Assembly: GCF_000725885.1 (NCBI RefSeq)
Contig: NZ_JODR01000005.1
Span: forward strand, 1-64,000
Direction of reading: 5' to 3'
Origin: Streptomyces albus subsp. albus
GTDB taxonomy: Bacteria; Actinomycetota; Actinomycetes; Streptomycetales; Streptomycetaceae
Length of the DNA stretch: 64,000 bases
The position numbers were made by a program, and so were the translations under genes. Of the stretch, positions 50,358-59,701 are shown piece after piece. Position 1 is the first letter of the stretch, and each line of letters begins with the position of its first letter. The notes beneath the pieces are model-generated. The model had not been told where the DNA came from. It searched no databases and saw nothing but the letters and a program-made list of their open reading frames with translations.

Positions 50358-51278
50358 TCACTCCGGCGCGCGGGCCTGCGCCCGGTTCCGGAAGCCGGTC
50401 GGGGTCTCGCCCGCCCGGTGCCGGAAGAACCGGGTGAAGACCGTGGTGCTGGTAAACCCCAGCCGTTCCGCGACGGCACCGACGGTCAGGTCCGTGTGCA
50501 GCAGCAGTCGTTCCGCCTCCAGCACCAGACGGTCGTCGATGACGGCCTTCGCGCCGCGTCCGACAGCCGCGTTGCTGGCCCGGGTGAGGGAGCGGACGCT
50601 GTAGCCGAGCCGGGCGGCGTAGTCCTCCACCTGGTGCGCGCGGGCGTAGTCCCGTTCGACCGCGGCGCGGAAGCAGCGGAAGGTCTCGTCCCCCGCGGTG
50701 CTCCGCCGCTGCCCCCCGGGCAGATGCGACAGCCGCAGCACGAGGACGGCGAGCAGATGGCGGACGACCTCGACGTGCGCCTCCAGCGGCAGGTCGCGCA
50801 GCCGGTGGTACTCGCTCTCCAGGAGGTTCAACGTCTGCTCCACCGGCGCCCTGACCTGCGGTGCGGGCTCCAGCGGGAGCCGCCAGGCCCGCCGGTCCAG
50901 CCGGGCTTCGGTCACCGTGCCCGGGTCCAGCACGCTCGCCTCGAACAGCACCACTGTCCCCGTCGCCGGGCGGGAGCCGTCGTGGCCGTCCGCCGGTGCT
51001 CCCTCCGCATGCAGCCGGAAGACCTGTCCCGGCCGGACCCACAGCCAGTGACCGGGCTCCACGGTGCACGTCGTCAGGTCCACCGCGCACGGCAGGTTTC
51101 CCTCGTGCACGGTGAACACCAGGTGGAAGCCCGGCCGGACGGGTGCCCCGGCGGCGACCCCGAGCCGGCGGATCCGCTCGCCGAGGCCCGGCAGGTCGGT
51201 GACCTCGATGCCGGGCGGCCCGCCGGGGGTGCCCGGGAACGGGAAGTCCGCCACATCAGGCTGTCCGTTCTGGCTCAT
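50358..51278 (-). CDS. AraC-family regulator (paralogue of the vdc regulator)
   Basis: A 306-residue AraC activator. The sensing region contains EPGHWLWVRPGQVFRLH, matching PPGGWLWVRPRQVHQYT of the other AraC protein in the window. The double helix-turn-helix reads VEDYAARLGYSVRSLTRASN and VGAVAERLGFTSTTVFTRFF. It is divergent from a UbiD-family gene with 240 bases between starts. By position it should control that gene, perhaps in response to its aromatic acid substrate. The ribosome binding site (GGCAGGTG) is weak. Confidence 0.88.
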   Translation of the reverse strand: MSQNGQPDVADFPFPGTPGGPPGIEVTDLPGLGERIRRLGVAAGAPVRPGFHLVFTVHEGNLPCAVDLTTCTVEPGHWLWVRPGQVFRLHAEGAPADGHDGSRPATGTVVLFEASVLDPGTVTEARLDRRAWRLPLEPAPQVRAPVEQTLNLLESEYHRLRDLPLEAHVEVVRHLLAVLVLRLSHLPGGQRRSTAGDETFRCFRAAVERDYARAHQVEDYAARLGYSVRSLTRASNAAVGRGAKAVIDDRLVLEAERLLLHTDLTVGAVAERLGFTSTTVFTRFFRHRAGETPTGFRNRAQARAPE

Positions 51279-51518
51279 CACCTGCCCGAGACTATCTCTT
51301 CGACCGGCATGGACGCCCCTACGGTGAGCAGGGAGAAAGCTCCGCGGCCCGGCACGGACAGTGCCGTGGTCGCCCCGCATCACCGTTCCCGCCGACCGAT
51401 ATCGCACAACCGGCACGCGGTCCGTCGTCGCCGGTCCCGCGTGCGGTCCGGCCCGTGGCGGGCGCATGCGCGGCGGCCGGGCCGGCTGAGCGCCCCCGCC
51501 CGAGGAGAAGGGAAACCC

Positions 51519-53066
51519 ATGCCGCACCCCGAGCATCCCGGAGAGTCCACAAGCCCCCAGCAGCCGGACGAGGCCGGTCCCGCGCTGGACTTCCGCGCCT
51601 TCGTCGAGCAACTGCTCGACGAAGGCGACGCCGTGGCCGTCGAGCAGACCGTCGATCCGCATCTCGAAGTGGGCGCGGTGACCCGGCGGGCCTACGAACT
51701 GGCCGCGCCCGCACCGCTGTTCACCTCCCTCACCGGCGCCGAACCGGGTTTCCGGATCCTCGGCGCCCCGGCCGGGATGAGCAGCGGGCGGCTGGGGGAG
51801 TACGGCAGGATCGCCCGGCATCTGGGGCTGCCGCGCACCGCGGGGCCGCGCGACATCCTGGAGCGGCTGGTGGCGGCCATGCACGCGAACCCGGTCGTCG
51901 TGCCCACGGGGCCGTGCCGCCAGAACGTCCGGACCGGGGACGAGGTGGACCTGGAGAAGTTCCCGGTGCCGCTGCTGCACCAGGAGGACGGCGGGCGCTA
52001 CTTCGGCACCTACGGGTTCCACATCGTGCGCAGCCCGGACGGCGAGTGGACCAGTTGGTCGGTGGCCCGCACCATGCTGCGCGACCGCACCACACTGGTC
52101 GGCCCGGCCATGCCGCAGCAGCACATCGGGATGATCCACGAAATGTGGCGGCAGCGCGGCGAACACACCCCCTGGGCGATGGTGCTGGGCGCCCCGCCCG
52201 CAGCCCTGGCGGCGGCGGGCATGCCCCTGCCGGAACGGGTCAGCGAGGACGGGTACGTCGGCGCGCTGGCCGGCGGCCCGGTCGAGGTGGTGCGCGCGCA
52301 GACCAACGACCTGTACGTGCCGGCCCGGGCCGAGATCGTGCTGGAGGGCTACCTCAGCAAGGACGAGACGGCTCCCGAGAGCCCGATGGGGGAGTACCAC
52401 GGGTACGCGTTCCCGGAGGGGAAGCGGCAGCCGGTCTTCCACGTCGAGGCGGTGACCTGGCGCGACGACCCGATCCTGCCGGTCTGCGCGGCGGGGCTGC
52501 CGCCGGAGGAGAACCACACCATCTGGGGGACGATGATCTCCGCGTCCGCCCTGGACGTGCTGCGCTCCGCGGAACTTCCTGTCGAGATGGCCTGGTGCTC
52601 GTACGAGGCGGCCACCTGCTGGATCGTCGTCTCGGTGAACCGTGCCCGGCGTGCCGCGCTCGGTATGACCGAAAAGCGGCTGGTGGACGCGGTGGCCGAG
52701 ACGCTGTTCTCCTCGCACGCCGGCTGGCTGGTGCCCAAGGTGATCCTGGTCGACGACGACATCGACGTCACCGACATCCGTCAGGTCGTCTGGGCCCTGG
52801 CCACCCGCAGTCACCCCGGCACCGGGCACCACCACTATCCGCAGGCTCCCGGTATCCCGATGGTTCCGTATCTGACGCCCGAGGAGGCGGGCAGCGCGCG
52901 GGGCGGCAAGTCCGTCACCAGTTGTCTGCTGCCCGACGGTTTCCGGGGCACCACCGCCTCCTTCGAAGGGTCCTTCCCGCGTGCGTTGCGCGAGCACGTC
53001 GTCGGCAACTGGGCGCGCTACGGCTACCGGCCGGAGGACGGAGCGGCAGCCACCGCCGGCGCCTGA
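51519..53066 (+). CDS. UbiD-family prenyl-FMN decarboxylase, second type
   Basis: A 515-residue UbiD-type enzyme. The catalytic set is R184 (SVARTM) and E287/E292 in ESPMGEYHGY, where the usual EGPFGE is changed at two neighbouring positions. Its length and the phrases VARTMLRD and HGYAFPEG are closer to Fdc1/cinnamate and heteroaromatic decarboxylases than to VdcC. No B or D subunit is adjacent, so it must rely on prenyl-FMN from elsewhere, possibly the vdcB product in this window. GAGGAGAAGGG precedes the ATG. The substrate is unknown; an amidohydrolase follows. Confidence 0.88.
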   Translation: MPHPEHPGESTSPQQPDEAGPALDFRAFVEQLLDEGDAVAVEQTVDPHLEVGAVTRRAYELAAPAPLFTSLTGAEPGFRILGAPAGMSSGRLGEYGRIARHLGLPRTAGPRDILERLVAAMHANPVVVPTGPCRQNVRTGDEVDLEKFPVPLLHQEDGGRYFGTYGFHIVRSPDGEWTSWSVARTMLRDRTTLVGPAMPQQHIGMIHEMWRQRGEHTPWAMVLGAPPAALAAAGMPLPERVSEDGYVGALAGGPVEVVRAQTNDLYVPARAEIVLEGYLSKDETAPESPMGEYHGYAFPEGKRQPVFHVEAVTWRDDPILPVCAAGLPPEENHTIWGTMISASALDVLRSAELPVEMAWCSYEAATCWIVVSVNRARRAALGMTEKRLVDAVAETLFSSHAGWLVPKVILVDDDIDVTDIRQVVWALATRSHPGTGHHHYPQAPGIPMVPYLTPEEAGSARGGKSVTSCLLPDGFRGTTASFEGSFPRALREHVVGNWARYGYRPEDGAAATAGA

Positions 53067-53183
53067 CCCGACGGGACGGGCGGTCGCGGGGGCGGGCCGG
53101 GGGCACGAGGGCGGGCCCTGACCAGGTCCCCGGTGGTGCTCCCGGGCCGGGGCGCGGTGGCCGCCGTGCCGCCCCGCCTTGTT

Positions 53184-53203
53184 TATTGGTCGCCCACTCA
53201 ATA
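53184..53203. promoter_or_regulatory. AT-rich inverted element upstream of the amidohydrolase
   Basis: TATTG and CAATA flank 10 bases in a small AT-rich island inside a 254-base GC-rich gap. It lies about 120 bases upstream of the amidohydrolase GTG and is the only promoter- or operator-like element seen there. The rest of the gap shows no feature. Confidence 0.35.
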
Positions 53204-53320
53204 GCATCTGGCCGGGGCGCCGATCACTCGGCACGAGCGGATCCGTGTCCGCCCCGGCGCACGCCCCACGCCGACGTGGGACCGCTCGTGCCCGTCCGAC
53301 CCGTCCACCGAGGAGCCCCC

Positions 53321-54946
53321 GTGCCCGTCGATCTCGTCCTGCTCTCCGCCCGCCTGCTCGACCCGGCGACCGGCGCCTTCCTCCCGGAGTGCGCGCTGGC
53401 CGCCGCCGACGGGCGGATACACGCCCTCGGTGACGACGCCGGCATCCGCGCCCTGGCCGGTGCGGGCACCACCGTCGTCGACCTGAAGGGAGCCGTGGTC
53501 ACCCCGGGCCTGGTCGACGGGCACCTCCACCCGGTGCACGGCGCCGAACTGGCCCGCGGACTCGACCTGTCGGGCTGCACCGATCTCGGCACGCTCCGCG
53601 AGACCCTCTCCCGCGAGGTGCGCCGTCTCGCCCCCGGGGAGTGGCTGCACGGCTGGGGACTGGACCCCAACGTCTTCGGCGACGGACCCGTCGAGGCCGC
53701 ACCCCTCGCCCCCGTCCTGGACGGGGTGCCGGCGCTGCTCCAGATGTTCGACGCCCACTCCATGCTGGTCAGCCCCCGCGCACTCGAACTGGCCGGGGTC
53801 GACGGGCCGCGCACCTTCGACCAGGCCGCCGAGGTCGTCTGCGACACCGAGGGCCGGCCCACCGGGCTGCTGCTGGAGTCCGCCGCCTGCCACCTCGTCG
53901 AGCGCGCCGCCCCGCAGCCCACCCGCGCCGGGCGCCGCGACCGCCTCGCCACCGCGCTGCGCGGTATGGCGGCCTCCGGTCTGACCGGCGGTCACGTCAT
54001 GGACGGCGAAGGTCTCGACCTCCTCGCCGAACTCGACGCGGCAGGCGAACTCCCCCTCCGGCTGCGCGTCGCCCCCTGGTGCCAGCCCGGCACCGACGCC
54101 GACGCGCTGCACGAACTGATCCGGCAGCAGCACACGGGCGGCCGGCTCTGGCAGGTCGCCGGCGTCAAGCTGTTCATGGACGGCACCGTGGACAACGGCA
54201 CCGCCTGGCTGGAGCGCCCGGACTGCCACGGCGGGTCCACCCACGCCTTCTGGCCGGACCCGGCCGACTACAGCCGCATCATCGCCGAACTGCACCGAGC
54301 CGGAGTGCCCACCGCCACCCACGCCATCGGTGACGCCGCCGTGCGTCACGTCCTCGACTCCGTCGAGAAGGCACTCGCCGCCCGGCCCGGAGCCGCCGCC
54401 GCACCCCGCCACCGCGTCGAACACATCGAGACCGTTCCCGACGACACCCTCGGCCGCTTCGCCTGGCTCGGTGTCGTCGCCTCCATGCAGCCCACCCACT
54501 GCTGCGACTTCACCCGCGCCGACCACACCGACAACTGGTCCCGCCGCCTCGGGGAGGAACGGGCCGCCCGCGCCTGGCGCTGCCGCGACCTGTGGGACTC
54601 CGGCGCGCTCGTCGTCCTGGGCTCGGACTGGCCCGTCGCCGACCACCGGCCGCTGACCGTCATGGCCGGGGCCCGCCACCGCCGCCCCACCCGCGATCTG
54701 AGCCGCCCGCCGCACGGTCCCGACCAGGCACTCACCGCTCTCGAAGCACTCCAGGGGATGACCGTCAACCCTGCCCTCGCCACGGGGGACGGCCACCACG
54801 CCGGCCGCCTCGCCGTCGGCCACCGTGCGGACCTGACCGTCCTCGCCGACAACCCGCTCACCACTCCGGCCACCGAACTGGCCGAACTCCCGGTGCTGCT
54901 CACCGTCCTCGACGGGCGCCCCACCCACCGCGACCCGGCGCTGTGA
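53321..54946 (+). CDS. Amidohydrolase family protein (YtcJ-like)
   Basis: A 541-residue metal-dependent hydrolase of the amidohydrolase superfamily. The N-terminal metal motif is GLVDGHLHPVHG (HxH), and later ligands are plausible in HAIGDAAVRHVLDS, HRVEHIETVP and VLGSDWPVADHRPL (final Asp). It has no signal peptide. GAGGAG stands 6 bases before the GTG. YtcJ-like members act on exocyclic amides or related compounds, but most are uncharacterised. It follows the second UbiD gene on the same strand after 254 bases with its own possible promoter, so a shared pathway is possible but not shown. Confidence 0.87.
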   Translation: MPVDLVLLSARLLDPATGAFLPECALAAADGRIHALGDDAGIRALAGAGTTVVDLKGAVVTPGLVDGHLHPVHGAELARGLDLSGCTDLGTLRETLSREVRRLAPGEWLHGWGLDPNVFGDGPVEAAPLAPVLDGVPALLQMFDAHSMLVSPRALELAGVDGPRTFDQAAEVVCDTEGRPTGLLLESAACHLVERAAPQPTRAGRRDRLATALRGMAASGLTGGHVMDGEGLDLLAELDAAGELPLRLRVAPWCQPGTDADALHELIRQQHTGGRLWQVAGVKLFMDGTVDNGTAWLERPDCHGGSTHAFWPDPADYSRIIAELHRAGVPTATHAIGDAAVRHVLDSVEKALAARPGAAAAPRHRVEHIETVPDDTLGRFAWLGVVASMQPTHCCDFTRADHTDNWSRRLGEERAARAWRCRDLWDSGALVVLGSDWPVADHRPLTVMAGARHRRPTRDLSRPPHGPDQALTALEALQGMTVNPALATGDGHHAGRLAVGHRADLTVLADNPLTTPATELAELPVLLTVLDGRPTHRDPAL

Positions 54947-54968
54947 CGCGGGGGCGGGCGCGGCCCGT

Positions 54969-55790
54969 TCAGGGCTTGAGGGCGACGCCCGCCCACACGC
55001 ACGACTGCTCGGGGGTGACGGAGCCGGGCAGCGCGGGCAGATCGTCCTCGCCGATGTACTCCGGACGCCAGTCGCAACTGGCCACTATGCCCGGCTCCAC
55101 CAGCCGCAGCCCGTCGAAGAACCGCTCGACGGCCGCACGGGTCCGCACGTGCAGGGTGATCCCCCGCTCCCGGTAGATACGGGCCACCTCCTCGGCGTCC
55201 GGCTCCAGATCGGCGGTTCCGTGGGAGAGCACCAGCGCGCTGCCCGGCGGCAGCGGAGCCAGCAGCTCGCGGACCAGGGCGTGCGGACCGTCCTCGTCGG
55301 GCACGAAGTGCAGCAGTGCGACCAGGGACAGTGCGACGGGCCGGGTGAAGTCCAGCCGCCGCCGGGCGTGTTCGAGGATGACGTGGGGCTGCCGCACATC
55401 CGCCTCGATGTAGTCGGTGGCGCCTTCGGGGGTGCTGCTCATCAGCGCGCGGGCGTAGGTGAGCACGATCGGGTCGTTGTCGGAGTAGACGACTCTCGCC
55501 TCCGGCCGCTCCCGCTGGGCGACCTGATGCAGATTGGGACCGGTGGGGATGCCCGTCCCGATGTCGAGGAACTGGGTGAGACCGTGCTCGCGGGCCAGCA
55601 GCCGGACGGCACGGTGCATGAACTCCCGGTTCTGCCGGGCCGCCACCATGATGTTCGGCAGCGCGCCGAGCGCCACGGCGGCGGCCTTGCGGTCGACCTC
55701 GTAGTTGGTCTTGCCGCCCAGGAAATAGTCGTACATGCGAGCACTGTGCGGCTGGTCCGTGCTGTGCCGAGTCGTTTCCGCGGTGACCAT
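54969..55790 (-). CDS. SAM-dependent methyltransferase (DUF574/Methyltransf_19)
   Basis: A 273-residue protein of the actinobacterial family PF04672. Recognisable blocks are SARMYDYFLGGKTNYEVDRK at the start, FLDIGTGIPTGPNLHQVAQ (SAM-binding motif I), VVYSDNDPIVLTYARAL, and LLHFVPDEDGPHALV. Streptomyces carry many copies; substrates are mostly unknown. GGAGGTACGC precedes the ATG. It converges tightly on the amidohydrolase (22 bases). Confidence 0.93.
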   Translation of the reverse strand: MVTAETTRHSTDQPHSARMYDYFLGGKTNYEVDRKAAAVALGALPNIMVAARQNREFMHRAVRLLAREHGLTQFLDIGTGIPTGPNLHQVAQRERPEARVVYSDNDPIVLTYARALMSSTPEGATDYIEADVRQPHVILEHARRRLDFTRPVALSLVALLHFVPDEDGPHALVRELLAPLPPGSALVLSHGTADLEPDAEEVARIYRERGITLHVRTRAAVERFFDGLRLVEPGIVASCDWRPEYIGEDDLPALPGSVTPEQSCVWAGVALKP

Positions 55791-55899
55791 GCGTACCTCC
55801 CCCTCCTCCGGGCCCACTTTCTAACAGAGCGCGCCGGGTCCCGAACGCCGAGGGGGCGGACGGCCGGGTCGGGGGCGCCGGGCGGGCGTCCGGGGATTC

Positions 55900-56535
55900 T
55901 CAGCGGCGGATGAGACCCAGATCGGTCGCGGTGGCGACCGCCGCGGTGCGGGACTCGACACCCAACTTGGCGAAGATCCGCGCCAGATGGGACTTCACCG
56001 TCCCCTCGGTGAGGTGGAGCCGGCGGCCGATGCCCTGGTTGGACAGCCCCTCCGCGACCAGGGAGAGGACCTCCGTCTCACGCTGGGTCAGCGAACTGTG
56101 CGGGCTGCGCAGCCGCTGCATGAGACGGTCGGCGACAGCCGGGGCGAGCGTGGTGCGGCCCGCGGCGGCCGTGCGCACGGCCGCCGCCAGCTCCTCCGGC
56201 GGGGCGTCCTTGAGCAGGTAGCCGGTGGCGCCCGCCTCGATGGCGGGCAGGGTGTCCGCGTCCGTCCCGTACGTCGTCACCACCAGGACACGGGGTGCGC
56301 CGGGGCGCGCGGTGATGGCGGCGGTGGCCTGTGCGCCCGTCATGCCGGCACCGAACTGGAGGTCCATCAGCACGACATCCACCCCGCCCTGCCCGGCACG
56401 GGCGACGGCTTCCTCGGCGGTCGCGGCCTCAGCGACCACGGCGATGTCCTCCTCCGTCTCCAGCACGGCACGCAGCCCGGCGCGCACCACCGGGTGGTCG
56501 TCGGCGATCAGTAGGCGGATGGGGGAGCCGGTCAC
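55900..56535 (-). CDS. NarL-family response regulator
   Basis: A 211-residue response regulator. Receiver: LLIADDHPVVRAG, phospho-acceptor in VVLMDLQFG, Thr and Lys in TTYGTD and YLLKDAPPEE. DNA-binding LuxR domain: LTQRETEVLSLVAEGLSNQG and LTEGTVKSHLARIFAKLGV. The GTG start overlaps the kinase stop as GTGA. Together with the kinase it is divergent from an ABC exporter pair, the usual target of such systems. Confidence 0.92.
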   Translation of the reverse strand: MTGSPIRLLIADDHPVVRAGLRAVLETEEDIAVVAEAATAEEAVARAGQGGVDVVLMDLQFGAGMTGAQATAAITARPGAPRVLVVTTYGTDADTLPAIEAGATGYLLKDAPPEELAAAVRTAAAGRTTLAPAVADRLMQRLRSPHSSLTQRETEVLSLVAEGLSNQGIGRRLHLTEGTVKSHLARIFAKLGVESRTAAVATATDLGLIRR

Positions 56536-57752
56536 GGACGCTCCTCGTCGTCGGAGGGCGAGGGGACGGAAGGCACACCGCTCACCGGCAGCTGGGCGGC
56601 CAGCGCGGTGCCCCGGCCGGGTGCGGACTCCACGATGAGGGTGCCGCCCAGAGCACGCACCCGGGCCCGCATGGCCGGCAGCCCGAAGCCGCCCGTGCCC
56701 GGGTCCGGGGCCCCAGTGCGCTCCGGGTCGAAACCGGCCCCGTCGTCGACGACGTCCACCGCCACCCGGTCCCCGAGGTAGCTGAGGGTGACCTCGGCGT
56801 GCCGGGCGGCGGCGTGCCGCACGGTGTTCGACAGCGCGGACTGGGCGATACGCAGCAGGGCCGTTCGGTGCGGCGCCGGCAGCGGCACGGGCTGTCCGGT
56901 CACATGGAAGCGGACGGCCAGCGGATGCTGTGCCGACGTGGACGCGCACAGCCGCTCCAGCGCGCCCGCCAGCGAGGTGCCCTCCAGGGCGGGCGGGGCG
57001 AGCGCGGCGACGAAGCGGCGCGCCTCGGCGAGATTGTCCACGGCGGCCTGCCGGGCCCGGCCGACGTGCCCGGCGGCGGCCTCGGGCCGGCCCGGCAGGG
57101 CCCGCTCGGCCGCCCGCAGCAGCAACTGGATGCTGGAGAGGCCCTGCGCCAGGGTGTCGTGGATCTCCCTCGCGAGACGCTCCCGCTCCTCCAGCACACC
57201 CGCCGCGTGCTGGGCCGCGGCCAGATCGGCGCGGGTGGCGGTCAGCTCCTCGATCAGCCGCCGGCGCCGCTCGCTCTCCCGGTACAGCGCCTGGTAACCC
57301 CGTACGACGGCCACGGCCACCGCCGCGCCCAGTGCCGGTCCGACGACGACGGCCACCGTGAGGGTCTCCTGGTGGGCGGCGAAGGCCGTGATCGCCGCGA
57401 GCGCGGTGGCCGCGACCGCGAACAGCCCGCTGCGCCGCGGCAGCAGATGCAGCAGCAGGAAGTACAGCGGGAAGGCCACCCACACCCCGTCGGCCGTCAG
57501 CGCCAGCAGCCCCAGCCACACGGCGCCCACCCCCGCCAGCCAGCAGGCGGCGGCCCGGCGGGAGCGGCGGATCACCGGCAGCAGCGGACCCACCGCGTAG
57601 ACCACGACCAGCGCGGCGGCCACCGCGACGACAGCCGGCGCACCCGGCGCGTGATCCGTCACGGACCGCACGGCCGCCAGGCCGGCCAGCCCGACGACGA
57701 GCAGATGCAGGCACCAGGCCAGCGCACGGGTAGTGGGGGTCAGCTCGTTCAC
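56532..57752 (-). CDS. NarL-class sensor histidine kinase
   Basis: A 406-residue HisKA_3 kinase. Five to six membrane helices fill residues 10-150, with short loops, suggesting that the membrane itself or a lipid/antibiotic is sensed. The phospho-acceptor is in LAREIHDTLAQGLSSIQ; the ATPase domain includes LSNTVRHAAARH and GGFGLPAMRARVRALGG. GGAG stands 5 bases before the chosen GTG; a GTG two codons upstream overlaps the ribosome binding site. It closely resembles SenS in its kinase half, so the two systems are paralogous. Confidence 0.9.
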   Translation of the reverse strand: MNELTPTTRALAWCLHLLVVGLAGLAAVRSVTDHAPGAPAVVAVAAALVVVYAVGPLLPVIRRSRRAAACWLAGVGAVWLGLLALTADGVWVAFPLYFLLLHLLPRRSGLFAVAATALAAITAFAAHQETLTVAVVVGPALGAAVAVAVVRGYQALYRESERRRRLIEELTATRADLAAAQHAAGVLEERERLAREIHDTLAQGLSSIQLLLRAAERALPGRPEAAAGHVGRARQAAVDNLAEARRFVAALAPPALEGTSLAGALERLCASTSAQHPLAVRFHVTGQPVPLPAPHRTALLRIAQSALSNTVRHAAARHAEVTLSYLGDRVAVDVVDDGAGFDPERTGAPDPGTGGFGLPAMRARVRALGGTLIVESAPGRGTALAAQLPVSGVPSVPSPSDDEERP

Positions 57753-57923
57753 GATCACTCCAGCCTACGAGGAGACCCGGCCGCCGCCCTCCATCGAAAG
57801 TGAGAACCCGGCCGCCGCCTTTCGGCCCGCGAAGTGCCCTCCCTCGCGCGATGCCTCCGGCCCGGTACGGCGGCGACGGTGGGGGCGTCACCGTGTCCGC
57901 CGAACGAAAGGGCAGTCACAGCT

Positions 57924-59015
57924 GTGTTCGTCGCCTGGAGAGACCTGCGGTTCGCCAAGGGGCGGTTCGCCCTCATGGGAACCGTCATCGTGCTCATCAC
58001 CCTGCTGGTCGGACTGCTGTCCGGGCTGACGGCCGGACTGGGGCAGCAGAACATCTCCGCGATCACCGGCCTGCCGGCCGACAGGATCGCCTTCAACGCC
58101 CCCGGCGACGGCCGCGCACCCTCCTACTCCGACTCCACCGTCACCCGCGACCAGTGGCGGCGCTGGGCGCGGACACCGGGAGTCGAGCGCGCCGAACCAC
58201 TGGGCATCACCACCACCAAGGCCACCGCGGGCGGCACCAGCGCCGGCGTCTCCGTCTTCGGTGTCCGTCCGGGCTCCGGGCCGGCCCCGGACAGCGGACG
58301 AATCACCGACGGCACGGCGGTTCTCTCCCGTCCCGCCGCCGACGAGCTGGGCGTCCGCCGCGGCGACACCGTCTCCCTCGCCGGGCACGAGGTGACGGTG
58401 GCCGCCGTCGGCGGGGAAGCCTTCTTCAGCCACACCCCGGTCGTCTACACCAGCCTGGCCACCTGGCAGCGGACCGCTCCGCCCGCGCCGGGACGGGCCG
58501 ACGGCCCCACCGCCACCGTCATCGCCCTGCGGACCGCACCCGGCGTGGACATCCGAGCCGCCGACCGGGCCGCGGGCACCACGACGGTCGGCAAGCAGGA
58601 CTCGCTGTCCGCCATCGGCTCCTACACCTCGGAGAACGGTTCGCTGCAACTGATGCGCGGCTTCCTGTTCGTCATCTCCGCGCTCGTCATCGGCGCGTTC
58701 TTCACCGTGTGGACCATCCAGCGCAGCGCCGACATCGCCGTGCTCAAGGCACTGGGCGCCTCCACCGCTCACCTGCTGCGCGACGCCCTCGGCCAGGCCG
58801 TCGTCCTGCTGGCGGGCGGCACCCTCCTCGGCACCGCCGCCGCGGCCGGCCTGGGCGCCGCCCTGTCCGGCTCGGCCGTCCCGTTCCTGCTGACCCCCGC
58901 CACCGTCCTGGTCCCCGCCGCCGTCATGGTCCTCCTCGGCGCCCTCGGGGCCGCCCTGTCCGTCCGCCGCATCACCTCCGTCGACCCGCTGACCGCACTG
59001 GGGAGCGCCCGATGA
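57924..59015 (+). CDS. FtsX-type ABC transporter permease
   Basis: A 363-residue MacB/FtsX-like permease. Helix 1 (LMGTVIVLITLLVGLLSGLT) is followed by a large extracytoplasmic domain (about 50-235) with LSRPAADELGVRRGDTVSLA, then three helices from LFVISALVIGAFFTVWTIQR. IQRSADIAVLKALGAS is the typical coupling segment. The GTG follows AAGGG; a longer ATG start 90 bases upstream is possible. The gene overlaps its ATPase by ATGA. Such pairs export lipids or peptides, or relay envelope stress, and are commonly controlled by the divergent two-component system. Confidence 0.87.
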   Translation: MFVAWRDLRFAKGRFALMGTVIVLITLLVGLLSGLTAGLGQQNISAITGLPADRIAFNAPGDGRAPSYSDSTVTRDQWRRWARTPGVERAEPLGITTTKATAGGTSAGVSVFGVRPGSGPAPDSGRITDGTAVLSRPAADELGVRRGDTVSLAGHEVTVAAVGGEAFFSHTPVVYTSLATWQRTAPPAPGRADGPTATVIALRTAPGVDIRAADRAAGTTTVGKQDSLSAIGSYTSENGSLQLMRGFLFVISALVIGAFFTVWTIQRSADIAVLKALGASTAHLLRDALGQAVVLLAGGTLLGTAAAAGLGAALSGSAVPFLLTPATVLVPAAVMVLLGALGAALSVRRITSVDPLTALGSAR

Positions 59016-59701
59016 GCCTCGACCTGTCCGACGTCACCCTCACCTACCCCGACGGCGACACCCGGCTCAAAGCCCTGGACCGGGTCAGCCTCACGGTGCC
59101 CGACGGCAGTGTCACCGCCGTCGTCGGACCGTCCGGCTCCGGCAAGTCCAGCCTCCTCGCCGTCGCCGCCACCCTCATCACTCCCGACTCCGGCACCGTC
59201 ACCGTGGACGGCACCCGCACCACGGGAATGAGCCGGAGGGAGACCGCCGCACTGCGCCGGCAGCGGATCGGCATCGTCTTCCAGCAGCCCAGCCTGCTGC
59301 CGTCGCTCACCGCCGCCGAACAGTTGCAGGTCATGGCCGGGATCGACGGCCGCTCCCCGGCCCGCGCCCGCTCCCGGGCCCTGACGCTGCTGGACGCCGT
59401 CGGCCTGGCCGGCCAGGCCCACCGCCGCCCCCACCAGCTGTCCGGCGGCCAGCGCCAGCGCGTCAACATCGCGCGGGCCCTCATGAACGAGCCCACCGTG
59501 CTCCTGGTCGACGAGCCCACCAGCGCCCTCGACCACACGCGGGGCGCCGCCGTGCTCGACCTGCTCACCCGCCTCACCCACCAGCAGGGCACCGCCACCT
59601 TGCTGGTCACCCACGACCGGGCGTACCTGACCGCCGTCGACCGTGTCGTGGAGGTCCACGACGGCCGCCTCGGCGCCCCCGCCGCGGACACTGCACGGTG
59701 A
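59012..59701 (+). CDS. ABC transporter ATP-binding protein (MacB/LolD type)
   Basis: A 229-residue ATPase with all motifs: Walker A GPSGSGKSS, Q-loop VFQQPSLLPSL, signature LSGGQRQR, Walker B VLLVDEPTSALD and H-loop VTHDRAYL. It partners the FtsX-type permease, to which it is translationally coupled by an ATGA overlap. Its stop codon lies inside a 27-bp tandem duplication. Confidence 0.93.
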   Translation: MSLDLSDVTLTYPDGDTRLKALDRVSLTVPDGSVTAVVGPSGSGKSSLLAVAATLITPDSGTVTVDGTRTTGMSRRETAALRRQRIGIVFQQPSLLPSLTAAEQLQVMAGIDGRSPARARSRALTLLDAVGLAGQAHRRPHQLSGGQRQRVNIARALMNEPTVLLVDEPTSALDHTRGAAVLDLLTRLTHQQGTATLLVTHDRAYLTAVDRVVEVHDGRLGAPAADTAR

